Shown here: piece by piece, positions 22,686-30,766 of the stretch | Numbering within the stretch: the stretch's first letter is position 1 | Layout of the letters: each line of letters begins with the position of its first letter | NCBI RefSeq assembly: GCF_024343615.1 | Contig: NZ_RJUB01000145.1 | Span: 1-42,520 of the forward strand | Direction of reading: 5' to 3' | Length of the DNA stretch: 42,520 bases | From: Ferruginibacter sp. HRS2-29 | Lineage (GTDB): Bacteria > Bacteroidota > Bacteroidia > Chitinophagales > Chitinophagaceae | Program-made: the position numbers and the translations under genes | The notes under the pieces: model-generated | The model's database searches: none | Seen by the model: the letters and a program-made list of their open reading frames with translations, nothing else | What the model was told of the DNA's origin: nothing

Positions 22686-24539
22686 ATGGCCGATCAACAA
22701 GAGGTTTTAAATGAAGTAGTGATAAAATTTGCCGGCGATAGCGGTGATGGTATGCAGCTCACCGGTAGCCAGTTTACCAACAACACCGCCATGCTCGGCC
22801 TCGACCTGGCCACGTTCCCCGATTTTCCGGCGGAAATACGTGCCCCGATAGGAACCCTGCCCGGTGTGAGCGGCTTCCAGCTGCGCTTCAGCAGCGACAG
22901 GATATTTACGCCCGGCGATGAATGTGATGTATTGGTGGCGATGAATGCCGCGGCATTGAAAGTTAACCTCAAGAGCCTCAAAAAAGGAGGCAGGATCATT
23001 GCGAATACCGATGGTTTCGATAGCAAAAATCTTCGCCTCGCCAATTACCCCGATGGGGTAAACCCGCTGGAAGACCATAGCCTCGACAGCTATGAAGTGG
23101 TGACGATGGATGTAACCAAAATGACCCGCGAAGCGCTCAAGGAGATACAGATGGGTACCAAGGAAAAAGACAGGGCGAAAAATATGTTCGTGCTGGGCTT
23201 TTTGTACTGGATGTACAACCGCGATATGGATAATACCATCACTTTTCTTACCGAAAAATTTGGCAAGAAGCCGGAAATACTGGAAAGTAATATCAAGGCA
23301 CTGCGCTCCGGGTATAATTATGGCGACACCACGGAAACTTTCACGCACCGTTTCATTGTAGAAAAAGCGAAGATGGAGCCGGGCACTTACCGTTCCATCA
23401 TGGGCAACCAGGCCCTGGCTTACGGGTTGATTGCCGCGGGGCAAAAAAGCGGTCTGCCGCTTTTCCTGGGATCATATCCTATTACCCCGGCTTCCGACAT
23501 TTTACATGAGTTGAGCAGGCATAAATCTTTTGGGATAAAAACATTCCAGGCGGAAGATGAGATCGCGGCGATCGCTTCGGCCATCGGGGCGAGTTATGGC
23601 GGCAACTTCGGGTTGACCACCACCAGTGGCCCCGGTATGGCGTTGAAAGGCGAAGCGATGGGGCTGGCGGTAATGCTGGAAATCCCGCTGCTCATAGTAG
23701 ATGTACAACGTGGTGGCCCTAGTACCGGATTGCCTACCAAGACCGAACAAAGCGATCTGCTGCAGGCTTATTACGGCCGCAACGGCGAGTGCCCGATGCC
23801 GGTGATCTCGGCAAGCACGCCAAGCGATTGTTTTGAAGCAGCTTATGAAGCAGTGCGCATCTCGATACAACATATGACGCCGGTGATCTTGCTGAGCGAT
23901 GGTTATATAGCCAATGGTGCCGAGCCATGGAAATTTCCGAAATCAGAAGACCTGAAGCCGATAGAGGTAAATTTCAAAACGCAATTGTGGGAAGGGGAAG
24001 ATAAGTTTCAGCCTTACCTGCGGGATGAAAAACTGGTAAGGCCCTGGGTGATCCCGGGTACTGCCGGATTGGAACACCGCATCGGTGGATTGGAAAAGCA
24101 AAACATCACGGGTAATATCAGTTATGATCCCGACAACCATCAGCTGATGGTAAAGATCAGGCAGGAAAAAGTAGATAAGATCGCACAGCATATTCCTCAT
24201 CAGAAACTGGATAGTGGCGATCAAAAAGGAAAAGTGCTGGTGCTGGGCTGGGGAAGTACGTATGGTGCTATCAAAAGCGCCTGTGTAGAACTACGGGCCA
24301 ATGGTTTCCCGGTGTCGCATGCACACCTGCGTTATGTACGCCCGTTCCCGGAGAACCTGGGAGATATCCTCAGAAACTTTGACCATGTGCTTATTCCGGA
24401 GCTTAATAACGGGCAGCTGATCAAGATCATCAGGGATGTGTATATGGTAGATGCCAAAGGATACAATAAGATCATGGGCGTTCCATTTACCCGGCACGAA
24501 CTGATAGACGCAATAAAAGCGGTAGCGGAGGAAAAATGA
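22686..24539 (+). CDS. korA: 2-oxoacid:ferredoxin oxidoreductase, alpha (gamma-alpha fused) subunit
   Basis: The 617-residue protein is the KorA-type subunit that, with KorB, oxidises 2-oxoglutarate or another 2-oxoacid to the acyl-CoA with reduction of ferredoxin. Residues 1 to about 180 are the gamma domain (VVIKFAGDSGDGMQLTGSQ, then FPAEIRAPIGTLPGVSGFQ). From about 210 on is the alpha domain: GNQALAYGLIAAG, SYPITPASDILHEL, FQAEDEIAAIASAIGAS and TTTSGPGMALKGEAMGLAV. The length fits fused forms. The start at 22686 gives the family beginning and leaves the promoter outside. No korB follows here, which is unusual because the pair is normally adjacent. Confidence 0.92.
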   Translation: MADQQEVLNEVVIKFAGDSGDGMQLTGSQFTNNTAMLGLDLATFPDFPAEIRAPIGTLPGVSGFQLRFSSDRIFTPGDECDVLVAMNAAALKVNLKSLKKGGRIIANTDGFDSKNLRLANYPDGVNPLEDHSLDSYEVVTMDVTKMTREALKEIQMGTKEKDRAKNMFVLGFLYWMYNRDMDNTITFLTEKFGKKPEILESNIKALRSGYNYGDTTETFTHRFIVEKAKMEPGTYRSIMGNQALAYGLIAAGQKSGLPLFLGSYPITPASDILHELSRHKSFGIKTFQAEDEIAAIASAIGASYGGNFGLTTTSGPGMALKGEAMGLAVMLEIPLLIVDVQRGGPSTGLPTKTEQSDLLQAYYGRNGECPMPVISASTPSDCFEAAYEAVRISIQHMTPVILLSDGYIANGAEPWKFPKSEDLKPIEVNFKTQLWEGEDKFQPYLRDEKLVRPWVIPGTAGLEHRIGGLEKQNITGNISYDPDNHQLMVKIRQEKVDKIAQHIPHQKLDSGDQKGKVLVLGWGSTYGAIKSACVELRANGFPVSHAHLRYVRPFPENLGDILRNFDHVLIPELNNGQLIKIIRDVYMVDAKGYNKIMGVPFTRHELIDAIKAVAEEK

Positions 24540-24790
24540 ACCGACGACAGACCTCGGACCACAGACCACAGACCACGGACAGCCGACAACAGACTACGGA
24601 CAAACGGTTACCGAGGGAGACAACTGACCACTGACAACAGACCACCGTTGGTTTGTTCGCGAAAAATTTTATAAATGAAAATGCCCATCATAGCGATGGG
24701 CATTTTTTATTTTATTTCTTAAAAAATTTCTTCTTTATTAAAACCCTCCACTAAATGAACCAGCGGTGGTCTGTGGTCCGTGGGCCATCG
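24540..24790. repeat. Composite element B: accaccg tracts around a terminator
   Basis: A degenerate accacag/accacgg/gacaacag tract (24541-24655) ending accaccgttggtttgttc leads into the stem 24678-24689 with 24695-24706, an AT-rich spacer, and tgaaccagcggtggtctgtg (from 24757). The order and outer sequences match 17062-17282. The hairpin core reads gcccatc/gatgggc here and gctcatc/gatgagc there. Confidence 0.8.
24678..24708 (+). terminator. Rho-independent terminator after korA
   Basis: Arms aaaatgcccatc and gatgggcatttt, loop atagc, six T residues. It lies 138 bp after the korA stop. Confidence 0.8.
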
Positions 24791-24796
24791 TCTGCC

Positions 24797-25744
24797 TTAG
24801 CGGATCTTGTTCCTTCCGAGTATGAGGCTGATCTTAAGATTGATGGAGAAATAAGCATCTTTTTCAGCCGGGCTGCCGCGTTTTCCTTTACCACCAATTG
24901 TGTTAGGACGTTTTACAAATTGCTTGTCCGACATGGCCTGCGCAAGCGCTGCTTTTGTTGGAGTAAAGTTACTCTGAAAGCTGGCTGGCGTTACATAAGT
25001 GGTGCTTACATCATCGAGATAATCTGTGTTCAATATCCTGTAAACAGCTTCTGCCCTGAGGTTGAACAGGCGGTTTAATTCGTATTTCACGCCGCCGCCA
25101 ACCGGCACATTGATCTGTTGAAGTTTATAGGGCTTCCTGTCCGGGTATTCTGGAAAACCTTGTCCCTCGGTGCTCAACGGCTGCAGGTCAACCCAATTGT
25201 TGGTGCCTGGAACCTGCCCCTGAGGATTGTAAGAAAAGTAGCCTACCCCTGCAAGGATATATGGGGAGAACCGTGGCGGGTAAGCGTCGCTTTCCGCATA
25301 GTCTATAAAAATGTACAACGGGTGTATTTCCGCCATCAGTGAACCTTCAGCTATTGTAGTGCGAAAATTGAGGTTACGGTTGTAACGTTCTTTAGCGATA
25401 TCATTTCCTACGCCGGCTAACACATTATCATCAGCGGATAGTTTTCCAAAAGTACCTTCCAGCCTTAAGCCGAGGGCATTGCGGTACATTGCACTAAAGA
25501 AGACGCCGCCGGCAACGTGGGTTTTACCGGTATTAAGATCTTTGAAAAATCTCTTACCTATACCTTTTTTACCCCCCAGGTCGGTCAGGCAGTTCATGGC
25601 ATTGAGGGATCCGCCAATTTCAAAAATTACATCATTATCGTAATACTCATCATCATAAAAATAATACTGTGCATCAGCTTTCAGGGAGGCCAGTGTCAGC
25701 ACGAAGATCGAAGAAAGTACAAGTGTTATTTTTTTCATCCGCAT
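24797..25744 (-). CDS. Outer-membrane beta-barrel protein (DUF6089-like)
   Basis: This 315-residue protein has a signal peptide (residues 1-26, ending KADAQ) and alternating hydrophobic strands ending in a terminal strand with aromatic and aliphatic residues (AYFSINLKISLILG), as in porin-fold proteins. The YYFYDDEYYDNDVIFEIGGSLNAMNCL start and a GGGVKYELNRLFNLRAEAVYRILNTDYLDD segment recall DUF6089-type barrels linked to Bacteroidota cell-surface proteins. No TonB box is seen. The substrate is unknown. Met3 is an equally possible start. Confidence 0.78.
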   Translation of the reverse strand: MRMKKITLVLSSIFVLTLASLKADAQYYFYDDEYYDNDVIFEIGGSLNAMNCLTDLGGKKGIGKRFFKDLNTGKTHVAGGVFFSAMYRNALGLRLEGTFGKLSADDNVLAGVGNDIAKERYNRNLNFRTTIAEGSLMAEIHPLYIFIDYAESDAYPPRFSPYILAGVGYFSYNPQGQVPGTNNWVDLQPLSTEGQGFPEYPDRKPYKLQQINVPVGGGVKYELNRLFNLRAEAVYRILNTDYLDDVSTTYVTPASFQSNFTPTKAALAQAMSDKQFVKRPNTIGGKGKRGSPAEKDAYFSINLKISLILGRNKIR

Positions 25745-25814
25745 TGTAATTAGTTAGGCAAAGGCCTTTTTAACCTTTTATTCTACAAATAAAACGAATA
25801 TTATCCAATTTTAT

Positions 25815-26459
25815 TTAATGTACAGCCAGTTTGTTGAAAAATTTACATGCCATGGTGATGCCGCATTCGTGGCATTTTGGTTTCCTCGCCACGCATATGT
25901 ACCGGCCGTGCAGAATTAGCCAGTGATGCGCTTTGTGCACATATTCTTTAGGTAGATATTTAATCAGTTGTTTTTCAGCTGCAACGGGCGTTTTAGCCCC
26001 GATTGTCAGCCCGATCCGGGCACTCACCCTGAACACATGCGTATCCACTGCCATATTGGGTTGTTCATCGATCACCGAAGTGATCACATTCGCGGTTTTT
26101 CTTCCCACTCCCGGCAATTTTACCAGTTCGTCTACCGTCATGGGCACAATTCCGCCGAAATCGTCCATCAGCATTTTTGCCATACCGATCAGGTGTTTGG
26201 TTTTGTTGTTCGGGTAAGAAATACTCCGGATCAACGGGAAAAGTTCGTCAAATTCCGCCTTGCTCATCGATCCTGCATCAGGGTATTGTGAAAAAATGGA
26301 GGGGGTGGTCAGGTTCACGCGCTTGTCGGTACACTGGGCAGATAAGATCACAGCTACCAGCAGCTGAAACGGGTTATCGTAAATGAGTTCGGTCTCGGCG
26401 TCGGGCGAATGTTCAAGGAAATAGCTGATAACGAAGTCGTAGCGTTGTTGCCTGGTCAT
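25815..26459 (-). CDS. nth: Endonuclease III
   Basis: This 214-residue DNA glycosylase/AP lyase removes oxidised pyrimidines. The helix-hairpin-helix LVKLPGVGRKTANVI (113-127) includes the catalytic Lys121, and the catalytic Asp139 lies in AVDTHVFRV. The four cluster cysteines C189-X6-C196-X2-C199-X5-C205 are complete, so the [4Fe-4S] cluster should form. The length is typical. Upstream lies an acgaatt-type repeat instead of a recognisable promoter. Confidence 0.97.
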   Translation of the reverse strand: MTRQQRYDFVISYFLEHSPDAETELIYDNPFQLLVAVILSAQCTDKRVNLTTPSIFSQYPDAGSMSKAEFDELFPLIRSISYPNNKTKHLIGMAKMLMDDFGGIVPMTVDELVKLPGVGRKTANVITSVIDEQPNMAVDTHVFRVSARIGLTIGAKTPVAAEKQLIKYLPKEYVHKAHHWLILHGRYICVARKPKCHECGITMACKFFNKLAVH

Positions 26460-26465
26460 AATTTT

Positions 26466-26505
26466 TTAATTACACGAATTAAGGCTAATTATACGAATTA
26501 CACGA
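26466..26505. repeat. acgaatt-type intergenic repeat, second site
   Basis: ttacacgaattaaggctaat followed by tatacgaattacacga. This is the same motif family as 7681-7790, placed directly before the nth start. Confidence 0.6.
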
Positions 26506-26583
26506 TTGCAGGACCGGACCTGTGGGGTGTTTGTGCAATATTCAATAAATAACGTGTCCAAAATACGCAATGCGGGGCAATAA

Positions 26584-26607
26584 AAAACCCTCTGTTTCAA
26601 AGAGGGC
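26584..26607 (-). terminator. Terminator of the 80-aa gene
   Basis: On the minus strand gccctct and agagggt (plus ccctct 26588-26593, agaggg 26601-26606) form a stem followed by six T residues, 25 bp after the stop at 26632. Confidence 0.75.
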
Positions 26608-26631
26608 CTTTCAAAATTTATCTGAAAAAGA

Positions 26632-26874
26632 TTAAGCGTGTAATTCTTCTACTGGTTTTTCTGCATAGTTCATGATCGCATCCAGGGTTTGTTGCCTGGG
26701 AGAAAGCATTTCTACTGTATCCAGCTTTTCGATCGACCCTGACAAAATCTCCATGATTTCACGCAAATTATAATCTGAGTTTAACGCCGCTGTTATTGCA
26801 GCTGTCTTTTCAGGGGAAGTTTCTTTGTACAGGTACTGCACCAGATCTTCCTGAGTAAAATTGTACATAGGCAA
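26632..26874 (-). CDS. Short conserved-looking protein, 80 aa
   Basis: An all-helical, acidic 80-residue protein (MPMYNFTQEDLVQYLYKETSPEKTAAITAALNSDYNLREIMEILSGSIEKLD, then SPRQQTLDAIMNYAEK). It lacks cysteines and membrane segments. The first half resembles the N-terminal helices of anti-sigma-factor-like domains, which is only a resemblance. A clear terminator follows and a separate start region precedes it, so it is a real single-gene unit. Function unknown. Confidence 0.72.
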   Translation of the reverse strand: MPMYNFTQEDLVQYLYKETSPEKTAAITAALNSDYNLREIMEILSGSIEKLDTVEMLSPRQQTLDAIMNYAEKPVEELHA

Positions 26875-26969
26875 TTTTATTGCTTTTTGAAATTAAATAT
26901 CCATTATCCAGTTACATAAACGGTGCCTGAGAAAGAATTATTGTACAAAAAGGGTAGTTTTTTAACTTT

Positions 26970-27266
26970 TTATGGTGTTTTTACTATGAAAAGATCTTCG
27001 TTGTCTTTTTTCATGTAAAAATTTTCCCTTGAATACTTCTCGATCGTCTGCGCACTGTTTTTTAAAAGTCCAAGTTCCGTACGGGTATCTTTGATCATTT
27101 TGGTGAGGTGTTCCTCGCTTTCGTTGAGCTCTACCAGCTTGTTTTCCCTTGCCCTGATAAGCCCCCAATCCTTCGGATCGAAGAAGAGCATCCACACGAT
27201 GAAAAATGCCGACGCTATAAAATATTTATTCTTTAGTATGGACAAAATGCCCGAAAACTGTTTCAT
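26970..27266 (-). CDS. Septum formation initiator (DivIC/FtsB-like)
   Basis: This 98-residue protein has a short cytoplasmic N-terminus, one transmembrane helix (about residues 14-30: YFIASAFFIVWMLFF) and a periplasmic coiled coil (RARENKLVELNESEEHLTKMIKDTRTELGLLKNSAQTIEKYSRENFYMKK). This is the architecture of DivIC/FtsB, which bridges FtsL and FtsQ in the divisome. Residues ENFYMKKDNEDLFIV match the family's conserved tail. In proteobacteria ftsB is linked to eno. Here eno lies about 6.7 kb upstream on the same strand, with two large protease genes between. Confidence 0.88.
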   Translation of the reverse strand: MKQFSGILSILKNKYFIASAFFIVWMLFFDPKDWGLIRARENKLVELNESEEHLTKMIKDTRTELGLLKNSAQTIEKYSRENFYMKKDNEDLFIVKTP

Positions 27267-27330
27267 ACCGCTAAATTAACCACAACAATGTACAAAAAAA
27301 TTATTTGCTACGCAAATTGCCCTCGGAAGA

Positions 27331-27415
27331 AGATGCAACGCAGATTTTGATGATAGTTATGATTCGTTAAGATTTTGTATCAGCAAAGATCATAAAAATC
27401 TGCGTTACATCCTTT
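27331..27415. repeat. Imperfect inverted repeat, about 23-bp arms
   Basis: gatgcaacgcagattttgat (from 27331) is matched in inverse by the run ending aaatctgcgttacatc (to 27415), with two mismatches. Just before it (27300-27320), ttatttgctacgcaaatt is a relative of the repeat seen at 9950 and 35477. It fills the gap between the DivIC gene and the metalloprotease terminator. Confidence 0.65.
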
Positions 27416-27430
27416 TTTGCCCCAGGCAAT

Positions 27431-27459
27431 AAAAAAGGGATAGCAACTGCTATCCCTTT
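27431..27459 (-). terminator. Terminator after the first metalloprotease
   Basis: Arms aaagggatagca (27434-27445) and tgctatcccttt (27448-27459) with a 2-nt spacer. On the minus strand they are followed by six T residues. Confidence 0.82.
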
Positions 27460-27478
27460 ATCAGAATCAAAAACGAGA

Positions 27479-30400
27479 TTAATTGATGATCAGTTTTTCC
27501 ACTTTTTTCTGGTCACCGCTCACGATGCTGAAGATGTAGATACCTTTTGCAAGGCCCGAAATATCCAGCGTGGTCAATGTACCCAGGTTCAGTTTTCTCC
27601 ATGAACGAACCAGTTGCCCTTCTGCATTGAAGAGTTGAACATCGGAAGAAGTGGCTACACCTGCCGCGAATATTTTTACTTTATCGCTTGCAGGGTTAGG
27701 GCTCAGGGTAATGCTGAACATTCCTTCTCCTTTGATCTTTGCCTGGCGGATATCCGAAAGAACACCCCTTCCATCCAAATCAGTCTGGCGCAACCTGTAG
27801 TAATACAATACATCCGGCTGAACGAAATTATCGGTGTAAGCATAATTCTTCAGGCTGCTGCTGTTGCCGGCACCATCTATCCAGGCAATTTTTTCATAGG
27901 TAACACCGTCTTTGCTACGCTCGATAGCGAAACCCTTGTTGTTGATCTCGTTATTGGTAGTCCAGGTGAGCACGATGTTTTTAGTAGCTGCTTTTACTGT
28001 AAAGTCCAGCGACTGCACCGGCAAAGCCGTGAGCTGAGAAACCAGCAGGAATTGTGAGAAGCCACCTGTAGCGTTGATCGTGTAAGCGATGTAGCCCTTG
28101 GTAGCACGCTGGTCATCTACCGTTGGTGTGTACAATGTAGCATCGGAAGCGCTTACTGTACCAAATACATCCACACCATCCCTTACTTTCATTATTTTCA
28201 ACACAAGCGGGTTAGGCCAGCTGGCGAGTTCCGCGGTGGTGTAGTAGAAAGTAGCCTGGTAAGTGGCAGAAGTATTGGCAGTAGCCGGCTGCAGCCAGAT
28301 CACTTTGCTTCCCCTCTGGTAGGTACCTGAAGGGGTGCTGATGGTAACCAATGTAGAAGTGCCCGCCTGGTTTACCGAAGCGGTAACGCAACCGATGTTG
28401 GCACTTGGATTTTTTACCCCTGCTATAAGCCTGTAATCAAATGGAGAAGCCGCATTTTTACTGTAGAAATTTACAGTCTGGCCGGTGTTGAAACTAAAGC
28501 TGGTATCCGAGTCAGTTGTGGTAGCGATAGCTAATGCTTTACCGGTGAATACCACGTCATCGATGGTGAATGCCGGACTTGCACCAAGGGTTTCATCATT
28601 GAACCAGTTGAACACAAAATAGAATTTGGTATTGGCCATGCTTGCAGGCAGGTTGAGGTTGGCTGTAACAGCTGCTGTACCTGCGGTCTGTCCGCTGAAA
28701 GTAGTATTGAAAAACAGAACGTTTTCAGCAGTGCGTGCCTGGCCCTCCGGTATGTAACCGAGATAACCATCGTCGTAAGTCTGCTCACCTACACAGCGCC
28801 ATTTAAAAGTAACGTTCAGGTCTTTTAATCCGCTGGCGTCGATCAATGGGGTATACAGATATGCGTCGCTGATGTTATTGACATTGTAAGTATTGGGTTT
28901 GGTAGAAACGTTTTCTGTGATGTGAGCCGCATTTCCGGCGGTGCCACTGCCACCATTTGCGCTCACCACCCATGTGTTAGGAGTGCTCAGGCCATCGGAG
29001 AAAGTTTCGGTAGCCCATCCTGTCGGGATATTGGCAGAAGCGTTGAAATTTTCGCTCAGCAAAGTTGTTGTGGATGAAGTATTATTGATAGCGGATACAA
29101 AATCGTCATCAAGAATATTGATGGTAACTTTTTGTTTGTCCGGGCCTGCAACCACACCTGTACCGGTGATATTATAACCTATGATGATTTTCCTTGCGGC
29201 TGCATCCACATCCTGGTTGTCGAAGATGGTTACAAGAACCGTTTTAGCGGTTGTTTCGCCATTGGCGAATGTTACCGATGCCGGTGAAATACTGAAATCT
29301 TTATTTACTACAGCAGTGCTTCCCGTAGTGTTGAAAGTAACCGTAGCTGCACCAGTGGCAGATACCGATGGGTAAAGCCTGAATGCATAGGTCTTGCTGT
29401 TCGGGCAGGTACCGGCGTTACCGGTTTCATAGGCCGCATATTCTCCTGCAAAAATAAAAGAGACGGAATTGCCCGCCCTGGTTGCGCAGGCAGTGGAGGT
29501 CATCAATGAAACCCTTCTTGGGCTGTTATCCATTACAGTCTGGCAACGGGTAGCCTGGTTATTGGTAAAAGTATTCAAACAGGCATCGTTGCTGTAGTCC
29601 ATATAGTTCTGGAACATTTTCGGGCCAGACGGGGTGCAGTTGTTCAAAGTGCCTGCGGTAGGGCAACCGCTGGTAGCATCGTCCTGCGGAGGGGTATCTG
29701 CGCAATAATCGTTACCGCAATTTTCATCACCCCAGATATGGCGTAAGCCAAAAAAGTGACCGGCTTCATGGGTGAGTGTACGGCCATAACCGTAGTCGGT
29801 ATCGTTACCCGGGTTGGCTACACTTCCGATAGACTTCCAGTTGATCACCATACCAGCATTGCTGTTGTTTTCACCTGCATCCAGGCCTGGTAAAGTGCTC
29901 AGCCCCGGGAAAGTGGCATAACCCAGCAATCCGCTGTTGTCCATGGCACTGGTCCATACGTTCATGTAAGTGAAAGGATCCCAGATGGTACCAGGTTTGA
30001 TGGTATTGTCGAAGTAAGAGATCAGTTCATCCTGGCCCATAGTATTGGTATTGGAAAATGCCGGCACACGGGTTTGTCCGTTGATGCGGTCGATACCCGG
30101 GGTAGCCATCGGCCTGCCGGCAGTATCTACTACAGCCATACAAAACCTGATGCGTACATCACCAGCCACTCCTGTATAAGGAGAGCCTGCAAGGTTGGCA
30201 TAATCGATGTTGAGCTGATCGATCTGTGCCTGGAACTTTGCGGTACTCAGGTTGGGAGAAGCATCGCCTGCGGCATTGGCGGTGCGGTAAATAACGTGGA
30301 ATACAACCGGGATGGTAACGGTACCCGTAAACCCTTCGCCATTTGCCAGCTTCTGCTGGATCAGCGTATTTAATTGGCTCTCGTAAGCGCTGTTAAGAAA

Positions 30401-30607
30401 CCCGTTCTTTTGTGCGTTTTTCATTACGAGATTGAAAGCACATTTTTCCGGCTTCACAGAGTTCGGAAAAGTGATGACAGGCGTTGTGCCGATCGTTTTT
30501 TTAACTGGATGTTTTTTGCTGTCAGCCGTAACTGAGAGGGTTTGTGCAAAGGATAACTGCACACCAAATAACACTACAGCCATCAGGGAGGCGTAGATCT
30601 TCTTCAT
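27479..30607 (-). CDS. Secreted pappalysin-like metalloprotease with T9SS signal (copy 1)
   Basis: The 1042-residue exported protein has a signal peptide (1-22, ending SFAQ) and a pappalysin-type M43 catalytic domain with zinc motif H280-E-AGH284-FFG-LRH290 and Met-turn NYMDY (M336). A Calx-beta-like domain follows (about 375-500; ATVTFNTTGSTAVVNKDFSISP, later TVLVTIFDNQDVDAAARKIIIGY), then a choice-of-anchor J/MAM-like jelly roll (about 515-695; SENFNASANIPTGWATETF). The C-terminal region (about 900-1042) has a fibronectin-like strand set and a type A sorting domain (ISLSPNPASDKVKIFA to KKVEKLIIN). It should be secreted through T9SS and cleaved or surface-attached. Paralogue of the next gene upstream. 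Confidence 0.94.
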   Translation of the reverse strand: MKKIYASLMAVVLFGVQLSFAQTLSVTADSKKHPVKKTIGTTPVITFPNSVKPEKCAFNLVMKNAQKNGFLNSAYESQLNTLIQQKLANGEGFTGTVTIPVVFHVIYRTANAAGDASPNLSTAKFQAQIDQLNIDYANLAGSPYTGVAGDVRIRFCMAVVDTAGRPMATPGIDRINGQTRVPAFSNTNTMGQDELISYFDNTIKPGTIWDPFTYMNVWTSAMDNSGLLGYATFPGLSTLPGLDAGENNSNAGMVINWKSIGSVANPGNDTDYGYGRTLTHEAGHFFGLRHIWGDENCGNDYCADTPPQDDATSGCPTAGTLNNCTPSGPKMFQNYMDYSNDACLNTFTNNQATRCQTVMDNSPRRVSLMTSTACATRAGNSVSFIFAGEYAAYETGNAGTCPNSKTYAFRLYPSVSATGAATVTFNTTGSTAVVNKDFSISPASVTFANGETTAKTVLVTIFDNQDVDAAARKIIIGYNITGTGVVAGPDKQKVTINILDDDFVSAINNTSSTTTLLSENFNASANIPTGWATETFSDGLSTPNTWVVSANGGSGTAGNAAHITENVSTKPNTYNVNNISDAYLYTPLIDASGLKDLNVTFKWRCVGEQTYDDGYLGYIPEGQARTAENVLFFNTTFSGQTAGTAAVTANLNLPASMANTKFYFVFNWFNDETLGASPAFTIDDVVFTGKALAIATTTDSDTSFSFNTGQTVNFYSKNAASPFDYRLIAGVKNPSANIGCVTASVNQAGTSTLVTISTPSGTYQRGSKVIWLQPATANTSATYQATFYYTTAELASWPNPLVLKIMKVRDGVDVFGTVSASDATLYTPTVDDQRATKGYIAYTINATGGFSQFLLVSQLTALPVQSLDFTVKAATKNIVLTWTTNNEINNKGFAIERSKDGVTYEKIAWIDGAGNSSSLKNYAYTDNFVQPDVLYYYRLRQTDLDGRGVLSDIRQAKIKGEGMFSITLSPNPASDKVKIFAAGVATSSDVQLFNAEGQLVRSWRKLNLGTLTTLDISGLAKGIYIFSIVSGDQKKVEKLIIN

Positions 30608-30710
30608 GATAAGTTTGTTTTGATAATAAAATTAAATAGCCGTATTCGTTAGGGGAACAAATAAAAGACGGCTAAGATAGCAGGTTTTGAGCGGCTTTAA
30701 GAATTTGTTT

Positions 30711-30744
30711 AAAAAAAAATGGGATGACAATTGTCATCCCATTT
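30711..30744 (-). terminator. Terminator after the second metalloprotease
   Basis: Arms aaatgggatgac (30717-30728) and gtcatcccattt (30733-30744), loop aatt. On the minus strand a run of T residues follows (plus A9 at 30711-30719). Confidence 0.85.
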
Positions 30745-30766
30745 CAGCTATATAATAACCGCAGAT

